A stretch of DNA of 64,000 nt from Roseburia_C sp031555935 (GTDB lineage: Bacteria; Bacillota; Clostridia; Lachnospirales; Lachnospiraceae): contig JAVBTX010000042.1 in assembly GCA_031555935.1 (NCBI GenBank), forward strand, positions 1 to 64,000, read 5' to 3'. Both the position numbers and the translations under genes were made by a program. Shown piece by piece: positions 33,160 to 40,662 of this stretch (positions are counted from its first letter, which is position 1; each line of letters opens with the position of its first letter). The notes under the pieces were generated by a model. That model ran no database searches, had not been told where the DNA came from, and saw only the letters and a program-made list of their open reading frames with translations.

Positions 33160-34230
33160 TTAACTACTGGCGGCAAACTGTTTTGCCACATCCATTTGTT
33201 GAACAGTCCCAGCCTTTCCTGATTCATAAAGGAAGATACCGGTCTGGCGGATAACTGCGTTGGTCGAGTTATCTTTTAACGAATTAAGTGAAAATTCCGT
33301 ATCAGAATAACCTAAGTAGATGGCACCGACACCAGCTTGACCGAGGCCAACCAAGACATCTTTGCCATTTGCATCCTTGGACCAAATCCGCAGCTTGTCA
33401 AAAATTTCATCGGCTTCATCAATCCAGCCATTGCCATCTAAATCATAGGCGGCCAAATCAGCAAAGCCATTGCCGCTGCGGGTTCCAAATAGCTCACTAC
33501 CGTCATTGATAATACCGTCACCATTTTTATCAAGAGCGAGATAGCCGCTGCCTGGCCCTAACATCGAGATGGTGTCCAGCGTTCCATCGGCATCAATGTC
33601 AAAAAGAAAAGTCTGGTCAGATACCGAAGCCGCTCCACTGCCGAGATTGATAACGAGTGGGTCGGTTAACTGTGGTGCACCAAAATCAATTGACGTATGA
33701 GAGTATTCCATAAAACGACGGGTCATAGTAAGGTTGACATTAAACTCAATTTCGCGGCCATCAGCCGTTTTAGCAACGCCTGTCGTCTGGAAAGAGGTAG
33801 ACTCAGATTCTTCGTAAAAATAAGTCTGCTCATAGTGACCGCCAAAGGTCTGCTGGGCAGAATCAACAAAGGCAGCGTCTGATGATTTGTCCAATACACC
33901 ATACTTATCACCGAATAGCAGGCGCAGTAAATATTGAATCGTATCCTCCTGCATTTTTCGGAAATTGGCACGAACATCCGAAATTTGTGGTGATGATACG
34001 CGTGAAGTTTCTTGATAACGCTTATAAACATCATCCATCGAATTGTTAAAGCTGCCTGTAAATGCGTCTTCGCCGGAGGCACCCTCCTGCTCCTTTGGAG
34101 TGCCGAAGATACCCATTGCATTATTGGTACTCTTCACCCCACCCCACACATTAAGTGCCGTGTAAGTGGCTTCTGTCTTTTCGTAACTGCGTTTACTGTT
34201 CATGTTAATGTTACTGTTTTGAATGATCAT
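33160..34230 (-). CDS. Conserved protein with calcium-binding (EF-hand/VCBS-like) loops (356 aa)
   Basis: No signal peptide; the N-terminus is Asn- and Ser-rich (MIIQNSNINMNSKRS). From about residue 215 come three Asp-rich loops: DIDADGTLDTIS, DKNGDGIINDGSELFG and YDLDGNGWIDEADEIFD, which fit dockerin- or EF-hand-like calcium sites. The middle shows FNVNLTMTRRFMEYS. Similar proteins occur in several clostridia but I know no proven function. Ribosome site AAGGGGG before ATG 34230. About 35-55 bases upstream on the minus strand, GGGTTA and TAACCC flank TAAGGAGG (34265-34284), so that a Shine-Dalgarno-like sequence sits in a hairpin loop. Its shape recalls the other orphan minus-strand protein at 37777. 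Confidence 0.65.
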   Translation of the reverse strand: MIIQNSNINMNSKRSYEKTEATYTALNVWGGVKSTNNAMGIFGTPKEQEGASGEDAFTGSFNNSMDDVYKRYQETSRVSSPQISDVRANFRKMQEDTIQYLLRLLFGDKYGVLDKSSDAAFVDSAQQTFGGHYEQTYFYEESESTSFQTTGVAKTADGREIEFNVNLTMTRRFMEYSHTSIDFGAPQLTDPLVINLGSGAASVSDQTFLFDIDADGTLDTISMLGPGSGYLALDKNGDGIINDGSELFGTRSGNGFADLAAYDLDGNGWIDEADEIFDKLRIWSKDANGKDVLVGLGQAGVGAIYLGYSDTEFSLNSLKDNSTNAVIRQTGIFLYESGKAGTVQQMDVAKQFAASS

Positions 34231-34398
34231 TCAAGATCCCCCTTGAGAACGTTCCCTTTTATCCGGGTTACCTCCTTATAACCCAATAAAAAAGGCGGCA
34301 GAGTCAGAAAAATTCCATTTTTCCTTACGCTACCGTCCGTGGTTCGTTCCATATATTTGCAAGCACATAGTTCTGGCCTGGAAATAAATGCTTACAAA

Positions 34399-35268
34399 TT
34401 AGTTATCGGAAGATATCCCAAAATCTTTAGCCCTAAATGCCAATTTCTGTATTCCTAGCCGGAAAATGACAATACCCGCTACAGTAAAAGCAATACCCAG
34501 CGACAGCCAGAAAAAGAAGAAAAAGGCAGTGTCCATATTGGACATGTGACTATTCTGAATAAAGGTGCCCCAGATATTAAAAAGTATGTGTAGCAAAATG
34601 GCGAGATAAATACTGCCTTTATGACAGATATAACCAAAGATAAGGCCAATAAAGAAAGCGTAAACGCCTTGAATAACGTTCATATGGAACACACCAAACA
34701 TGAAAGCTTGCAAAATATTAGCAACCCAGAAAGGCATTTCCTTTTTGGCGTAACCTAAAGTAACGCCACGGTAAATTAATTCTTCGCTAATTGGTCCAAT
34801 TAACACAGCATACAGTACCAATGGCAAATTTATTTCTGAAAAACCGGCAGTTTCCATCAGTTTCATATAATGTTCCAACCAAGCGGGGTGAATCGTTGCC
34901 ACCAAAGAAGCAATATAGCTGGTTAAATGCTGCATTCCAACCACCAGGCAGACAAGCGAAATAAGAATCGGCAGATTGATGTAGTGCTTGGCAGCGTTCA
35001 AACGAGGCTGGCTAAAACGCTTCTGATACCAAATGAAAAAGATAACCAGTGCGCAGATTCCATAGGCTAGGCTCAGTGAGATTGTAAAGGATGTACTGCT
35101 AATAGCCTCCATCAGTGCGTCCGTCAAAGCATTGGAATCATAAATAAGTGAACCGTTGAACACACGTAAAAAAGCAATGCCGGTAAAGGGAATGGAAAGG
35201 ATGAATTGAATCCCCAAAGCAAATAAAAAAGGAACGAAACAAAATAAAATTCTGCCAAATTTTCGCAT
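34399..35268 (-). CDS. CPBP-family intramembrane metalloprotease (289 aa)
   Basis: Eight or so membrane helices with the CAAX protease/bacteriocin-processing signature: EELIYRGVTLG (Glu-Glu and Arg) near residue 165, FGVFHMNVIQG (His) and LLHILFNIWG (His, Asn) further on. Members cut or guard in the membrane, and some give self-immunity to bacteriocins. ATG 35268 follows GGAGG by 5 bases; the longer frame to 35298 is discounted. Single gene, divergent from the amino-acid ABC operon. The 168 bases between its stop and the next gene show only weak hairpins. Confidence 0.88.
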   Translation of the reverse strand: MRKFGRILFCFVPFLFALGIQFILSIPFTGIAFLRVFNGSLIYDSNALTDALMEAISSTSFTISLSLAYGICALVIFFIWYQKRFSQPRLNAAKHYINLPILISLVCLVVGMQHLTSYIASLVATIHPAWLEHYMKLMETAGFSEINLPLVLYAVLIGPISEELIYRGVTLGYAKKEMPFWVANILQAFMFGVFHMNVIQGVYAFFIGLIFGYICHKGSIYLAILLHILFNIWGTFIQNSHMSNMDTAFFFFFWLSLGIAFTVAGIVIFRLGIQKLAFRAKDFGISSDN

Positions 35269-35369
35269 AAAAAACCTCCAAAAAAATATTGATAACATGT
35301 ATTATATCAATGTTTATAGTGATATGCAAATATTACATGGTTGGATAATGGCTAAAACATCGTATTTGC

Positions 35370-35398
35370 TTGTATTTTCACAAAAATTATGATATAAT
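35370..35398 (+). promoter_or_regulatory. Sigma-A promoter of the amino-acid ABC operon
   Basis: TTGTAT (35370-35375), 17-bp spacer, TATAAT (35393-35398) preceded by TGA. Confidence 0.7.
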
Positions 35399-35438
35399 CC
35401 GTCCGTTATTAGTTGAAACATTTATGGAGGAAAAGATT

Positions 35439-36245
35439 ATGATAAAGATGAAAAAATTTACTGCCCTGACATTGGCAGTGGCGATGACACTTTCATTGGC
35501 AGGCTGTGGTTCGATAGCAGCGAATACCGTATTTGCGGTAGACGATTTGGTTGGCAAAACGATTGCTGTGCAGCTAGGAACAACTGGTGATATTTATGCA
35601 ACCGATTATGCCGATGAAGAAAAAGCAGGTACCAAGGTTGAGCGTTATAACAAAGGTGCAGATGCAATTCAGGCTTTAAAACAAGGCAAGGTAGATGCAG
35701 TTATTATTGATGAACAGCCGGCCAAAGCATTTGTGGCAAAGACAAATGATTTAACGATTTTAGAAGAAGTATTTGCCGATGAAGAATATGCAATGTGCAT
35801 TGCCAAAGGAAATAGCGAGCTGACCGAGAGTTTCAATCAGGCTTTAAAAGAGCTGAAAGAAGAGGGAACCTTAGACTCAATCATTAAGAACTATATCGGT
35901 GATGATACCAAAGGGAAAACCCCATACACTTCACCAGCAGATGTGGACCGTTCAGCAGGCAAATTAATTATGGCGACGAATGCAGCATTTGAGCCATATG
36001 AATATTACGATGGCGGCAAAATTGTTGGAATTGATGCCGATATGGCGCAGGCAATTTGTGATAAGTTAGGCTATGAACTAGAGATTCAGGATATGGAGTT
36101 TGATTCCATCATTGCCGCTGTTGAATCTGGCAAAGCTAATTTTGGCGCAGCCGGCTTGACCGTCACCGAAGACCGATTAAAGAATATTGATTTTACCGAT
36201 ACCTATACAACGGCTCGTCAGGTTTTGGTAGTAAGAAGCAAATAA
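35439..36245 (+). CDS. Amino-acid ABC transporter binding protein, circularly permuted (268 aa)
   Basis: A lipoprotein (lipobox SLAGC, Cys near residue 23) of the SBP_bac_3 family. The order of the domain is turned round. Residues 31-165 are what is normally the second half: DDLVGKTIAVQLGTTGD, YNKGADAIQALKQGKVDAV, IDEQPAK and the terminal helix TLDSIIKNYIGDD. After a linker (about 166-183, SPADVDRSAGK) comes what is normally the first half: IMATNAAFEPYEYYDGG, GIDADMAQAI and TVTEDRLKNIDFTDTY, ending with QVLVVRSK. Both ligand contacts expected of the family are kept, the Arg of TEDRLK and the Asp of VIIDEQ. Start ATG 35439 has GGAGG 8 bases ahead. It heads an operon with permease and ATPase. 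Similar permuted proteins may occur in related genomes; I cannot search. Confidence 0.9.
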   Translation: MIKMKKFTALTLAVAMTLSLAGCGSIAANTVFAVDDLVGKTIAVQLGTTGDIYATDYADEEKAGTKVERYNKGADAIQALKQGKVDAVIIDEQPAKAFVAKTNDLTILEEVFADEEYAMCIAKGNSELTESFNQALKELKEEGTLDSIIKNYIGDDTKGKTPYTSPADVDRSAGKLIMATNAAFEPYEYYDGGKIVGIDADMAQAICDKLGYELEIQDMEFDSIIAAVESGKANFGAAGLTVTEDRLKNIDFTDTYTTARQVLVVRSK

Positions 36246-36286
36246 GAATTACTGCGCGGCATGTGCCATTGCACAGGAGGTAAAAA

Positions 36287-36973
36287 GTGGATACATTTAT
36301 CAGTAAATTTCAGCAGAATTTCATCGAGAAGGACCGTTATATGTATTTGCTGCAAGGCTTGGGAAATACCCTGATTATTACCTTGCTGGCACTTATCATT
36401 GGTATTATCCTTGGCTTTTTAATTGCAATGGTACGCGCAACCCATGATAAACATGGCGGCTTAACCATTTTGGATTTTCTTTGTCGCGTTTATCTGACGG
36501 TAATTCGCGGAACCCCAGCGGTAATTCAGCTATTGATTATGTACTATATTATACTGGTATCAATCAATAACAAAATTATGGTTGCGGCCATTGCCTTTGG
36601 TCTGAACTCGGCGGCATATGTGGCGGAAATTGTCCGTTCAGGAATTATGTCTGTTGATGCGGGACAGTTTGAGGCAGGACGAAGCCTCGGAATGTCCTAT
36701 GGCAAGACAATGCGGTTAATCATCATGCCACAGGCGTTCAAAAATGTACTCCCAGCGCTGGCAAATGAATTTATCGTATTATTAAAAGAAACCTCCATCA
36801 GCGGTTATATTGGAATCATGGATTTGACCAGAGGTGGTGATATTATCAGAAGCACTACATATGAAGCATTCTTCCCACTAATCGGAGTTGCATTAATATA
36901 TCTTGTAATCGTGATGGTATTGACAGCAGGAGTGCGGAAACTGGAAGAGAGGTTGAGAACGAATGAACGGTAA
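36287..36973 (+). CDS. Amino-acid ABC transporter permease (228 aa)
   Basis: HisM/GlnP-type permease. The opening GLGNTLIITLLALIIGIILG contains the family motif; the EAA loop is GRSLGMSYGKTMRLIIMPQA near residue 130. About five helices. The start is GTG 36287, with AGGAGG 6 bases ahead. The 3' end overlaps the ATPase gene by 11 bases. Forms a polar amino-acid importer with the neighbours. Confidence 0.93.
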   Translation: MDTFISKFQQNFIEKDRYMYLLQGLGNTLIITLLALIIGIILGFLIAMVRATHDKHGGLTILDFLCRVYLTVIRGTPAVIQLLIMYYIILVSINNKIMVAAIAFGLNSAAYVAEIVRSGIMSVDAGQFEAGRSLGMSYGKTMRLIIMPQAFKNVLPALANEFIVLLKETSISGYIGIMDLTRGGDIIRSTTYEAFFPLIGVALIYLVIVMVLTAGVRKLEERLRTNER

Positions 36974-37706
36974 CGGGCAGGTGTTAATAGAAGTAAAAGA
37001 TTTACAGAAGTCCTTTGGTGAGCAAAACGTATTAAACGGTATCTCAACCAAGATTAGCCAAGGTGAGGTAGTGGTAATCATTGGTCCATCCGGTTGTGGG
37101 AAGTCAACGTTCTTGCGTTCCTTGAATCTGCTGGAGGAACCGACTGGCGGCACAATCACCTTCGAAGGAATCGATATCACCGACAAAACTGTCGACATCG
37201 ATAAGATGCGTCAGAAAATCGGCATGGTATTTCAGCAGTTTAATCTGTTTCCGAATTATACCGTCAAAGAGAATCTGATGCTGGCACCGGTACAGACTGG
37301 TCTGATGAAAAAAGAGGATGCCGATAAGAAGGCAGTCGAGTTGTTAGAACGGGTTGGCTTATCGGAACGAGCAGACGCTTATCCAGCCATGTTATCGGGC
37401 GGACAAAAGCAGCGAATTGCTATCGCCAGAGCCTTGGCAATGAATCCAGATGTGATGCTGTTTGACGAACCAACCTCAGCCCTTGACCCGGAAATGGTTG
37501 GCGAGGTGTTAGAAATTATGCGGGAATTGGCTGCCGACGGCATGACAATGGTAGTCGTAACCCATGAGATGGGCTTTGCCCGCGAAGTGGCAAGCCGCGT
37601 TATGTTTATCAATGAAGGACAAATACAGGAGGAAAACTCACCGCAGGAATTTTTTGCAAATCCAAAGAATCCAAGATTATGTGATTTTCTGTCAAAAGTG
37701 TTATAA
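36963..37706 (+). CDS. glnQ: Amino-acid ABC transporter ATP-binding protein (247 aa)
   Basis: GlnQ/HisP-class ATPase: Walker A GPSGCGKSTFLRSLN near residue 37, Q-loop MVFQQFNLFPNYTV, signature LSGGQKQR near 140, Walker B VMLFDEPTSALDPE and VVTHEMGFAR. Length typical. Translationally coupled to the permease. Glutamine is the usual substrate for close relatives, but other polar amino acids are possible. Confidence 0.92.
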   Translation: MNGNGQVLIEVKDLQKSFGEQNVLNGISTKISQGEVVVIIGPSGCGKSTFLRSLNLLEEPTGGTITFEGIDITDKTVDIDKMRQKIGMVFQQFNLFPNYTVKENLMLAPVQTGLMKKEDADKKAVELLERVGLSERADAYPAMLSGGQKQRIAIARALAMNPDVMLFDEPTSALDPEMVGEVLEIMRELAADGMTMVVVTHEMGFAREVASRVMFINEGQIQEENSPQEFFANPKNPRLCDFLSKVL

Positions 37707-37712
37707 AACAAT

Positions 37713-37764
37713 AAGGGCTGTTGCAAAATAGATAGTAATCATCTACTTTGCAACAGCCCTTTAC
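37713..37764. terminator. Bidirectional terminator
   Basis: Perfect 15-bp stem AAGGGCTGTTGCAAA (37713-37727) with its complement (37747-37761) and further pairing inside. It lies between convergent units. Confidence 0.85.
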
Positions 37765-37776
37765 TTTACTAAAATA

Positions 37777-38388
37777 TTAAGCTGTTTCGCCGTTTTTCCA
37801 AGTATCGAATTTAGTCATAACAGCATCATAGGTCTTCTGGGAAATATCTGGTAAGTTACCGCCCCATGCCTTAGTTGCCTGCGCAAAGCCCTTTTTAAAA
37901 GCATCAATTAATTTGTCGGCTTTGGAAGGGTCGCTGCCAGATAGTGCTTTGGCAAAATCAAGAATGCGGTCAGAAGTCTGGTCAACACCCCAGTATCCGT
38001 CGTCAGCGATATCTGCCTGTGCCTGTGACTGAGTAGCAGCATCAACGGTAAAATCACCTTTTGCTAAGAAACGCCACATACTGTCAGCTTTGCCAACAGC
38101 GGAACCCTGTCCCTGCATCATTTTCTGCACGATGCCCTGAAGCTGGGAAATACGGTTATTGGAATCAGCTTTTAGCTTAGCGATTAATTCGGTATCAACC
38201 TTGTTATTTGTTGTTTTGGATGCTTCTTTAGAAGCAGAATCCTTCTCGTATACAACTCCGGTATCTTCCGCAGGATCTTTTTTGGATTTTGATTTTCCTC
38301 TTTCTTCTGCCTGTCTTGCAGCATAGCTGTGGGAATTGTACACCGAGTTTGCATTTGCGTGATTGTTGTTAACTGAATTTACTGCCAT
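37777..38388 (-). CDS. Conserved hypothetical protein (203 aa)
   Basis: Not recognised with certainty. No signal peptide; N-terminus Asn- and Ser-rich (MAVNSVNNNHANANS), followed by a Lys/Glu-rich, likely disordered stretch to about residue 65. The C-terminal 130 residues are helical with GYWGVDQTSDRILDFAKAL and a Trp-Gly motif (TKAWGGNLPDISQKTYDAV); this resembles the DUF5610 type, though I cannot confirm it. AAGGAGGG lies 8 bases before ATG 38388. It shares its general design with the calcium-loop protein at 33160, and both are single genes on the minus strand. Confidence 0.7.
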   Translation of the reverse strand: MAVNSVNNNHANANSVYNSHSYAARQAEERGKSKSKKDPAEDTGVVYEKDSASKEASKTTNNKVDTELIAKLKADSNNRISQLQGIVQKMMQGQGSAVGKADSMWRFLAKGDFTVDAATQSQAQADIADDGYWGVDQTSDRILDFAKALSGSDPSKADKLIDAFKKGFAQATKAWGGNLPDISQKTYDAVMTKFDTWKNGETA

Positions 38389-38562
38389 AAATTTACCCTC
38401 CTTGGTTTTTGGTGCGCCGGCTGTCCATGTCCGGCTTTAAATACTATATCGGATAGAAATTGGAAAAACTTTACCATTAAATTTGACTTTTTTTAAAAAC
38501 ATGTTAGTATGTATATTGTATACAAAATGCAGGAGAATACATAGTGTAGGAGAGACACACAT

Positions 38563-39438
38563 ATGGACGAAATATCAGTAAAAGCACTTGCTAAAATTAA
38601 TTTGGGATTAGATGTAATCAGAAAAAGAGAAGATGGCTATCATGAAGTACGCATGATTATGCAGACGATACATTTGTTTGACCGTTTGAAAATCAGCAAA
38701 AAAAGGGAAGCTGGAATAAAGCTTCGGACTAATCTGTCTTTTTTACCGGTTAATGAACATAATTTGGCTTATCGAGCAGCGGCAATGCTGTGCGAGGAAT
38801 TTGAATTAGGTGAAGGTGTTTCGATTGAACTGCAAAAGCACATTCCAGTGGCAGCGGGAATGGCCGGTGGAAGTACCGATGCGGCAGCAGTATTGTATGG
38901 CATGAATGAAATATTTGATTTGGGACTATCACGAAAGGCATTAATGGAACGCGGTGTAAAACTAGGTGCCGATGTGCCATATTGCATTATGCGGGGAACG
39001 GCATTGTCAGAAGGTATTGGTGAGAAGCTAACAGCCCTCCCGCCAATGGTCAAATGTCCGGTATTAATTGCCAAACCGCAGATTAGTGTATCAACCAAAT
39101 ATGTCTATGAACACCTTGTCCTGAATGAAGATACGGTGCACCCTGACATCGACCGCCTGATGGCTGAGATGAAAGCGGAAAATCTATCAGGAATAGCAGA
39201 TAATATTGGCAACATCCTAGAGAGCGTGACCGTTCCACTGCATCCAGAGATTTCTCGGATTAAGCAATGCATGACTGAAAATGGAGCATTGTCGGCATTG
39301 ATGAGCGGCAGTGGACCAACCGTATTTGGATTGTTTGAAAATGTTAAGGATGCCAAAGTAGCTGCTGAAAAAATAAAAGAACAGGGCATTGCCAAGCAGA
39401 TTTATGTGACTGATATATATAATAATAGAAGGAAGTAG
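38563..39438 (+). CDS. ispE: 4-diphosphocytidyl-2-C-methyl-D-erythritol kinase (291 aa)
   Basis: GHMP kinase of the non-mevalonate (MEP) isoprenoid pathway. Motifs: ALAKINLGLDVIRKREDGYHEV at the start, PVAAGMAGGSTDAAAVLYG (ATP loop) near residue 95, and LMSGSGPTVFGLF near 245. Length matches. Promoter TTGACT (38483-38488) with a TAGTAT -10-like box. AGGAG lies ahead of the ATG. The next gene, a FadR-type regulator, begins 20 bases after the stop and is likely co-transcribed. Confidence 0.96.
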   Translation: MDEISVKALAKINLGLDVIRKREDGYHEVRMIMQTIHLFDRLKISKKREAGIKLRTNLSFLPVNEHNLAYRAAAMLCEEFELGEGVSIELQKHIPVAAGMAGGSTDAAAVLYGMNEIFDLGLSRKALMERGVKLGADVPYCIMRGTALSEGIGEKLTALPPMVKCPVLIAKPQISVSTKYVYEHLVLNEDTVHPDIDRLMAEMKAENLSGIADNIGNILESVTVPLHPEISRIKQCMTENGALSALMSGSGPTVFGLFENVKDAKVAAEKIKEQGIAKQIYVTDIYNNRRK

Positions 39439-39458
39439 GAAGGAGCGGTGACACTGAT

Positions 39459-40133
39459 ATGACAGATAGTTTACAATTAACCATGAATGCGTATCTACCA
39501 TTACGAGATGTTGTTTTCCAGACACTCCGGGAAGCAATCTTAAAGGGTGAGATAAAGCCGGGGGAGCGGCTAATGGAGTTACAGTTAGCGGCCAAGCTAG
39601 GGGTGAGTCGGACACCAATTCGGGAAGCAATTCGCATGTTAGAGCAGGAGGGGTTGGCGGTAACAGTGCCAAGAAGAGGGGCTGAAGTTGCCAAGATGAC
39701 TGAAAAGGATATGGAGGATGTCTTGGTTATTCGCTCGACACTCGACCGCTTGGCGGTGCAATTGGCTTGTGATAATATTACTGCGGAGCAGTTAGGGCAG
39801 TTGAAGAGTGCGCAGAAGAGTTTTGAAAATAGTATTCAGGCGGGAAATCTAAAGAAGCTTGCAGAAGCGGATGTGGCTTTTCATGATGTGATTTATAAAG
39901 CAACGGGAAATATAAAGTTGGAAATTATGTTGAATAATTTGCGGGAGCAGATGTATCGGTATCGGGTGGAGTATTTGAAGAAGGATAAGACTTATCCGGC
40001 GCTGATTCGGGAGCATCAGGAGATTGTGGATGCGATTAAGGGGAAGGATAAAGAGTTGGCGGCGAAGGTTATGGATAGTCATGTGCTGAATCAGGCGGTG
40101 GCGGTGAAAAATATTATTCGGGAGCAGGAATAA
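39459..40133 (+). CDS. GntR-family regulator, FadR subfamily with FCD domain (224 aa)
   Basis: Winged helix domain with AILKGEIKPGERLMELQLAAKLGVSRTPIREAIRML (residues about 23-60), then an all-helical FCD ligand domain with a metal/ligand pattern (DVLVIRSTLDRLA, AFHDVIYKATGN with the His, HQEIVDAIKGKD and SHVLNQ). Ligand unknown, often an organic acid. AAGGAG lies about 13 bases ahead. Co-directional with ispE. The last 90 codons shift to G-ending codons (CGG, GAG, AAG, TTG), unlike ispE next door. Confidence 0.88.
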   Translation: MTDSLQLTMNAYLPLRDVVFQTLREAILKGEIKPGERLMELQLAAKLGVSRTPIREAIRMLEQEGLAVTVPRRGAEVAKMTEKDMEDVLVIRSTLDRLAVQLACDNITAEQLGQLKSAQKSFENSIQAGNLKKLAEADVAFHDVIYKATGNIKLEIMLNNLREQMYRYRVEYLKKDKTYPALIREHQEIVDAIKGKDKELAAKVMDSHVLNQAVAVKNIIREQE

Positions 40134-40178
40134 CACTTTCTATTTGTGTATAATTGGGAATTATGTGGAAATAATAAA

Positions 40179-40210
40179 GGACAGACATGTATGGTGTTTG
40201 TCTTTTTTTT
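40179..40210 (+). terminator. Rho-independent terminator
   Basis: GGACAGACA (40179-40187) pairs with TGTTTGTCT (40194-40202, with G-T pairs), followed by eight T. Confidence 0.8.
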
Positions 40211-40246
40211 GTTGTAAAAGGGGATAAGAAGATGGGGAGTTTGGCT

Positions 40247-40476
40247 TATGTCCGGGAGGGCGGTTCATTTTTGTTCCGATGTACGGGGATAAGAACTTCT
40301 AAATATCCCGGGTTTAGATATGTGAATTGAGTTCGTAAACGGCTTAGAGGCGGCGTCCATGCCGCCCTGCGCCTTGCACCGACTTCCGTGTCGGTGCATT
40401 ACTAGGCTATGAGGGGATACTAAGAAGCTCTAATCGCCTCCCATAGTCACAAAAATGAACCGCCCTCCCGGACATA
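40247..40476. repeat. 230-bp inverted-repeat element with internal hairpins
   Basis: Perfect 28-bp arms at 40247-40274 and 40449-40476, with weaker pairing outside them. Inside are GGCGGC/GCCGCC (40349-40366) and TGCACCGAC/GTCGGTGCA (40375-40398) hairpins. No coding frame. It fills the gap between the FadR-type regulator terminator and the gerA operon. It could be a miniature inverted-repeat element or a structured RNA. Confidence 0.75.
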
Positions 40477-40662
40477 CGCAAATCTCAATCTTGGTTAGCC
40501 CTTTTTAAAACAAAGACAAAAGCAAAAGATATAAAGACAAAAATAGGTCAAGAATAAAATAAATGCAGGAATCTAAATATTAAATTTTGAAATTGCGGAT
40601 GTAAGATGTGTTAATAAAATTTTTACAGGGGCAAAATACACTTTTTAAATAGGAGGGGGATT
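40477..40662. other. Purine-rich intergenic stretch before gerA
   Basis: Mostly A-rich sequence with no gene; AGGAGGGG ahead of the gerA ATG is the only clear signal. A sigma-G promoter is expected for a germination operon but I could not place one with confidence. Confidence 0.35.

Noticed and set aside
34231..34398. Cyclic di-GMP riboswitch in front of the calcium-loop protein gene
   Set aside because: A GGTAGCG-like piece on the minus strand recalled the GEMM motif, but the GCAAAGC/GCAAACC core is missing.
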